Shown: piece after piece, positions 23,863 to 26,529 of the stretch | How the letters are laid out: every line of letters begins with the position of its first letter | Numbering within the stretch: position 1 is the first letter of the stretch | Assembly: GCA_902796505.1 (NCBI GenBank) | Contig: CADBPA010000182.1 | Coordinates: forward strand, 1-26,529 | DNA from: an uncultured Ruminococcus sp. | Lineage (GTDB): Bacteria; Bacillota; Clostridia; Oscillospirales; CAG-272 | Length of the DNA stretch: 26,529 nucleotides | Direction: 5' to 3' | The notes under the pieces: model-generated | Databases searched by the model: none | What the model saw: only the letters and a program-made list of their open reading frames with translations | Told to the model about the DNA's origin: nothing | Translations under genes and position numbers: made by a program

Positions 23863-24264
23863 ATGATTCAATTATTGATCGGCGCGAAAGGCTCCGGCAA
23901 AACCAAAAGTCTGATTGAGCTCGTCAACTCCGCCGCGGAAACCTCGAACGGTGCGGTCGTCTGCATCGAGAAGGGCGATAAATTGAAACTCGATATTACA
24001 TACAAGGCTCGCCTTGTGGATACCGATCAGTACGGCATCGACAACGCCGAGGCGCTCTACGGCTTTATCACCGGCATCCTCGCGTCCAACAGCGACATTA
24101 CCGATCTGTTCGTCGATTCCGCGCTCAAGATCTGCAAGGGCGACGTTGCGGCATTCGACGCGATTCTCGATCGCCTTGCCGCCGTTTCGGCAGACGCCCG
24201 TATCGTGATGACCGCTTCGATCCCCGTGGAAGAAGCGACCGAGACCATCAAAAAATACGTCTGA
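23863..24264 (+). CDS. Small P-loop NTPase of unknown function
   Basis: A 133-residue protein with a perfect Walker A motif GAKGSGKT (7-14) right at the N-terminus and a Walker B-like strand ITDLFVDSAL ending in Asp. I do not recognise the family. The rest is short alternating strands and helices, with VVCIEKGDKLKLDITYKARLVDT after the first helix and a last strand ARIVMTASIP. It lacks the domains of ABC, AAA or kinase proteins, so it may be a minimal nucleotide-binding module that works with a partner. No membrane segment or signal peptide is seen. The ATG at 23863 has AGGAGG about 8 bases upstream. The frame extends further upstream, but there it crosses the promoter and pgi repeats. It stands alone between its own promoter and terminator. 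Confidence 0.82.
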   Translation: MIQLLIGAKGSGKTKSLIELVNSAAETSNGAVVCIEKGDKLKLDITYKARLVDTDQYGIDNAEALYGFITGILASNSDITDLFVDSALKICKGDVAAFDAILDRLAAVSADARIVMTASIPVEEATETIKKYV

Positions 24265-24276
24265 TCCCGGACGGGA

Positions 24277-24315
24277 AAAAGGATCGCAGAGAACTTCCGC
24301 GATCCTTTTCTTTTT
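24277..24315 (+). terminator. Rho-independent terminator after the P-loop gene
   Basis: AAAAGGATCGC (24277-24287) pairs perfectly with GCGATCCTTTT (24299-24309) around an 11-base loop and is followed by CTTTTT. Confidence 0.93.
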
Positions 24316-24322
24316 GCTTATC

Positions 24323-24349
24323 ACCGATCCCGATGCGTCGCATAAAATG
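24323..24349 (+). promoter_or_regulatory. Possible sigma-K-like promoter before the Cys-rich gene
   Basis: AC (24323-24324), 16 bases, then CATAAAATG (24341-24349), against the B. subtilis sigma-K pattern AC-N16/17-CATAnnnTA (one mismatch at the end). No good sigma-A -35 goes with the TAAAAT here. The pattern is short and can arise by chance. Confidence 0.3.
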
Positions 24350-24405
24350 TTACCGAGGCCGACTGCCTCGTATCTCATCTGATGCATCAACAAGGGAGAA
24401 GTGCA

Positions 24406-25257
24406 ATGCAAGAACAAAGAAACAATCAGCTCCCCTTCCAGGGAGAGGGGAGAGGAAACGTCATTATCGACACCGATCGCGTGATGGACTGCTGCCGCGA
24501 CCGGGACTGCTTCGAGAATGCGCGCGTCTATCTTTCGCCCGCCGGGCAGGATGCGCTCTCGAACGCGACCAACGTCCGTATCCGTTCGGTCAAGATCCTC
24601 TGGGCGTACGTCGGGCTGGATGAAGTTCCGTTCAACCGCGGATTCTACCAGGTCACCGTTCGCTATTATATCGACGTCGAGTGCGAGATCTGCCTCGGCC
24701 TGAATCGCAGTCAGATCACCCACGGTCTCTCGATCCTCGAAAAGGACGTGATCCTTTACGGCGGCGAGGGGAGCGTTCAGAGCTTCTCGTCCGATCCGAT
24801 GAACGATTACTGCAACATCGGAAACTTCGACACGGTCGGCAGCAACGATCCGACCGCCGTCGTCGAATCCGCCGCGCCGATCGTCCTCGGCTCGAAGGTC
24901 AAGGAATGCGGCTGCCCGACGCCAAATAACGAGCTCGTCGAGATCCCCGATCGCGTGAAAGGGCTGATGGACGCCGATCCGATCATCCTTACCGACGGCG
25001 TGCGCCTCTACGTCTCTTTCGGCATCTTCTCGGTCATCCGCATTCAGCGCCCGGCGCAGCTCGTCGTTCAGGCGGCGGATTACAGCGTACCGGAGAAGGA
25101 ATGCGTCGCCGCGCAGAACGACGACAATCCCTGCCAGCTCTTCCGCACGATGCCGTTCCCGGTCGGCGAATTCCGCGCTACCGAACACGGCGAACAGAAT
25201 CGCCCGATTCGCGGCGGCGGTGGATGCGGCTGCGGCGGCAACAGAAACGGCAACTGA
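24406..25257 (+). CDS. Cys-rich conserved-type protein of unknown function
   Basis: A 283-residue soluble protein that I cannot assign to a named family. It has 12 cysteines, grouped as DCCRDRDC (28-35), ECEIC (92-96), ECGC (167-170), two single Cys near 233 and 243, and GCGCGG (273-278) in a Gly-rich tail. Between them are beta-rich stretches: VRIRSVKILWAYVGLDEVPFNRGF and VTVRYYIDVECEI in the first half, VRLYVSFGIFSVIRI in the second, suggesting two similar beta domains. There is no signal peptide or membrane segment. The pattern would suit a disulfide- or metal-stabilised structural protein, such as a spore coat component, but that is inference. The ATG at 24406 is preferred, with AGGGAG 8-9 bases upstream; an in-frame ATG at 24382 has no ribosome site. 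It is monocistronic, with terminators on both sides. Confidence 0.82.
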   Translation: MQEQRNNQLPFQGEGRGNVIIDTDRVMDCCRDRDCFENARVYLSPAGQDALSNATNVRIRSVKILWAYVGLDEVPFNRGFYQVTVRYYIDVECEICLGLNRSQITHGLSILEKDVILYGGEGSVQSFSSDPMNDYCNIGNFDTVGSNDPTAVVESAAPIVLGSKVKECGCPTPNNELVEIPDRVKGLMDADPIILTDGVRLYVSFGIFSVIRIQRPAQLVVQAADYSVPEKECVAAQNDDNPCQLFRTMPFPVGEFRATEHGEQNRPIRGGGGCGCGGNRNGN

Positions 25258-25271
25258 ATCACCCCATAAAG

Positions 25272-25301
25272 AAAGATGCCTCGTTACGGGGCATCTTTTT
25301 T
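25272..25301 (+). terminator. Rho-independent terminator after the Cys-rich gene
   Basis: AAAGATGCC (25272-25280) with TCG pairs with CGGGGCATCTTT (25287-25298) through a four-base loop with one wobble/mismatch, followed by T's to 25301. It may also serve the convergent methylase gene, which ends at 25320. Confidence 0.88.
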
Positions 25302-25319
25302 CTATCCCGGAAAACCGGA

Positions 25320-26102
25320 TCATTCTTTTTTAAAATTCTGCCGCATGATCTCATAGCCGAACATCGTGACGGCGGAAGCGGCGGACAGAGAGGCTCCGAA
25401 GTCGCGCGCATAGGGGATGCGGACGCGAAGATCGCAGAGGTCGAGCAGTTCGCGCGAGATCCCGCGCCGCTCGCCGCCGGCGATCAGAAGAAGAGGCTTT
25501 TTCAGTTCGGTCGCACCGAGCAGATCGTCGGTGCGCTCATCGGCGCAAAGAATGCGATACCCCCTTGCGCGGAAAAGTTTTGCCGCCGCGGTCGGCTCGG
25601 CGGTGTAGGCGGGGAGCAGCTCGGACGCACCGGCGGAACTGCGGCAAACGACGCCGGCGGCGCTGAACCAGTTACGCCCCGGAAGGATCACGCCGTCCAC
25701 GCCGCAGGCATAAAGCGAGCGGAGCGCGTAACCGAAGTTGTAGGGATCTTCGATCCCTTGGATCAAAGCAAAGAAACCGTTTTCGGGAAGGGAAGTCGTA
25801 TCCTCAAGCGTCGGGATGGTGCGCTTTCCCGCGATCGCGATCAGACCGCCGTTTGACGTTCCGAGCGTCAGTTTTTCGATTTCCTCAGCGCCGCATTCTC
25901 GCAAAGAAAATCTGTATTTTTGCGAAACTGCCCTTAAATATCCGATCTCTTTTATATTTTTTTGTTTTTTCGCTTCGTCATAAAGAACGCTTTCGATCCT
26001 TCTGTCGGAGATGCCGCGGTCGATGGCGGCGATCAGCGCCCGGATCGAAGTCATTCCTTCGAAGACGGTGGAATTCTGAAATTTGATTTCTTCTTTTTGC
26101 AT
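25320..26102 (-). CDS. TrmH/SpoU-family RNA 2'-O-methyltransferase
   Basis: A 260-residue SPOUT-fold enzyme that methylates a ribose 2'-OH in rRNA or tRNA using S-adenosylmethionine, similar to RlmB and related 23S rRNA methylases. An N-terminal substrate-binding part (1-90, with TSNGGLIAIAGK) precedes the knotted catalytic domain. The three SpoU motifs are visible: ALIQGIEDPYNFGYALRS (motif 1, with the Asn and Arg), LIAGGERRGIS (motif 2) and VRIPYARDFGASLSAASA (motif 3), although the usual SLNVSVA reads SLSAASA. The ATG at 26102 has a GAAAGG site 12 bases upstream. An in-frame GTG at 26165 is possible but lacks a ribosome site. The target nucleotide is unknown. It diverges from spoIIID, and the only good minus-strand promoter I see lies beyond spoIIID. 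Confidence 0.87.
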   Translation of the reverse strand: MQKEEIKFQNSTVFEGMTSIRALIAAIDRGISDRRIESVLYDEAKKQKNIKEIGYLRAVSQKYRFSLRECGAEEIEKLTLGTSNGGLIAIAGKRTIPTLEDTTSLPENGFFALIQGIEDPYNFGYALRSLYACGVDGVILPGRNWFSAAGVVCRSSAGASELLPAYTAEPTAAAKLFRARGYRILCADERTDDLLGATELKKPLLLIAGGERRGISRELLDLCDLRVRIPYARDFGASLSAASAVTMFGYEIMRQNFKKE

Positions 26103-26127
26103 TTTCGGAAGATGCCTTTCATATAGT
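26099..26127 (+). promoter_or_regulatory. Probable sigma-E promoter of spoIIID
   Basis: GCATTTT (26099-26105), 14 bases, CATATAGT (26120-26127). Compared with the B. subtilis sigma-E pattern (KMATATT, 13-14 bases, CATACAMT) this is 6 of 7 and 6 of 8. It would start near 26134 and give a leader of about 54 bases. spoIIID is a classic sigma-E gene. The site overlaps the methylase start codon on the other strand. Confidence 0.55.
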
Positions 26128-26187
26128 GTAATAACCGAAAAGAGATCGGCGGCAAAGCGGATCACGAAACGGGAAGGAGAAGCGAAC

Positions 26188-26451
26188 GTGAAGAAGATTT
26201 ATCGTGAGCGGTGCGAGGAGATCGCGGGATACGTTCTGGAAAACGGGGCGACCGTCCGATCCGCCGCTCAATACTTCGGGATCAGCAAAAGCACGGTACA
26301 TAAAGATCTCACCGAGAAGCTCGAACGTCTGAATTTCGGGCTTTACGAGGAAGTCAAGAAAGTTCTGGATAAAAACAAGGCGGAACGCCATCTGCGCGGC
26401 GGAGAAGCCACGCGGCGGAAATATCTTCGTCGAAAGGAGCATCCGGGCTGA
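26188..26451 (+). CDS. spoIIID: Sporulation transcription factor SpoIIID
   Basis: SpoIIID is a small DNA-binding regulator made in the mother cell under sigma-E. It represses or activates many sigma-E genes and is needed for later sigma-K expression. The 87 residues match the family closely: YRERCEEIAGYVLENGATVR, the helix-turn-helix core AAQYFGISKSTVHKDLTEKL (26-45), VKKVLDKNKAERHLRGGEAT and a basic tail that contacts DNA. The GTG at 26188 is chosen since GGAAGGAG stands 9 bases upstream and the sequence then starts where other SpoIIID proteins start. A longer frame from 26083 would cross the divergent gene. It shows that the host is an endospore former. Confidence 0.97.
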   Translation: MKKIYRERCEEIAGYVLENGATVRSAAQYFGISKSTVHKDLTEKLERLNFGLYEEVKKVLDKNKAERHLRGGEATRRKYLRRKEHPG

Positions 26452-26479
26452 TTGCGTATCACGTTCATCAACACATCAA

Positions 26480-26508
26480 ATTATAAAGGATTTTCATATT
26501 TTTTTCAA
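26480..26508 (-). promoter_or_regulatory. Sigma-A-type promoter reading leftward across spoIIID
   Basis: On the minus strand TTGAAA (plus-strand 26503-26508), a 17-base spacer and a perfect TATAAT (plus-strand ATTATA 26480-26485). It has the same geometry as the other promoters here. Transcription would start near 26473, run antisense through spoIIID and reach the methylase gene about 370 bases later. The region is A/T-rich, so chance is possible. Confidence 0.6.
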
Positions 26509-26529
26509 GTCCTTTCGCAAAAATTCAAG

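Noticed and set aside
24354..24370. Short hairpin CGAGGC/GCCTCG before the Cys-rich gene.
   Set aside because: Six base pairs with no T-run and no link to the ribosome site; too weak to call.

Overview
This window is an ordinary-looking chromosomal segment from a spore-forming member of the Firmicutes, most likely an uncultured or gut-type Clostridia (Oscillospiraceae/Christensenellales-like) with fairly high GC. The main evidence is a clear SpoIIID homologue, the paired glgC/glgD genes typical of Firmicutes, the ylxM-ffh-rpsP-khpA order, strong purine-rich Shine-Dalgarno sites, and sigma-A promoters with 17-bp spacers. I see no mobile element, phage gene, CRISPR array or rRNA. The left edge cuts the primary sigma factor gene. 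Apart from 2684-3070, which holds a terminator, a promoter and two tRNA genes, no stretch longer than about 300 bases lacks a gene.

Layout. 1-558: 3' end of the rpoD/sigA gene. 677-2683: a lipoprotein resembling a solute-binding protein and an SGNH esterase, ending in a terminator. 2802-3042: promoter, tRNA-Gly(UCC), tRNA-Arg(ACG), terminator. 3071-3925: rsmA, converging on glpK (3959-5452, minus) through one shared hairpin. 5471-7865: a minus-strand ylxM-ffh-rpsP-khpA operon (protein targeting and translation) that stops before the usual rimM-trmD-rplS. 7978-18668: a seven-gene plus-strand glycogen operon, glgB-glgC-glgD-glgA-glgP-GH13 amylase-shikimate-kinase-like gene. 18686-20279: a minus-strand pair, a DUF624 membrane protein and a YbaK deacylase. 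20447-25257: separate plus-strand genes: GNAT acetyltransferase, D,D-carboxypeptidase, pgi, a small P-loop protein, and a Cys-rich protein of unknown function. 25320-26451: a TrmH/SpoU-family rRNA methylase divergent from spoIIID.

How the genes work together. The glg operon covers nearly the whole glycogen cycle: ADP-glucose synthesis (GlgC/GlgD), elongation (GlgA), branching (GlgB), phosphorolysis (GlgP) and oligosaccharide hydrolysis (GH13). Pgi, nearby but separate, links glucose-6-phosphate to glycolysis. Storage glycogen in a spore-former is plausibly tied to sporulation, and spoIIID lies at the right edge under what looks like a sigma-E promoter.

I did not find a clearly new multi-gene system. 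The observations most worth following are: a sigma-A-type promoter downstream of spoIIID on the opposite strand, which would make the methylase transcript antisense to all of spoIIID; the atypical small kinase ending the glycogen operon; the Cys-rich protein preceded by a possible sigma-K-like site; hairpins placed before khpA, glpK and glgP; and an 11-bp tandem repeat that forms a hairpin at the end of pgi.
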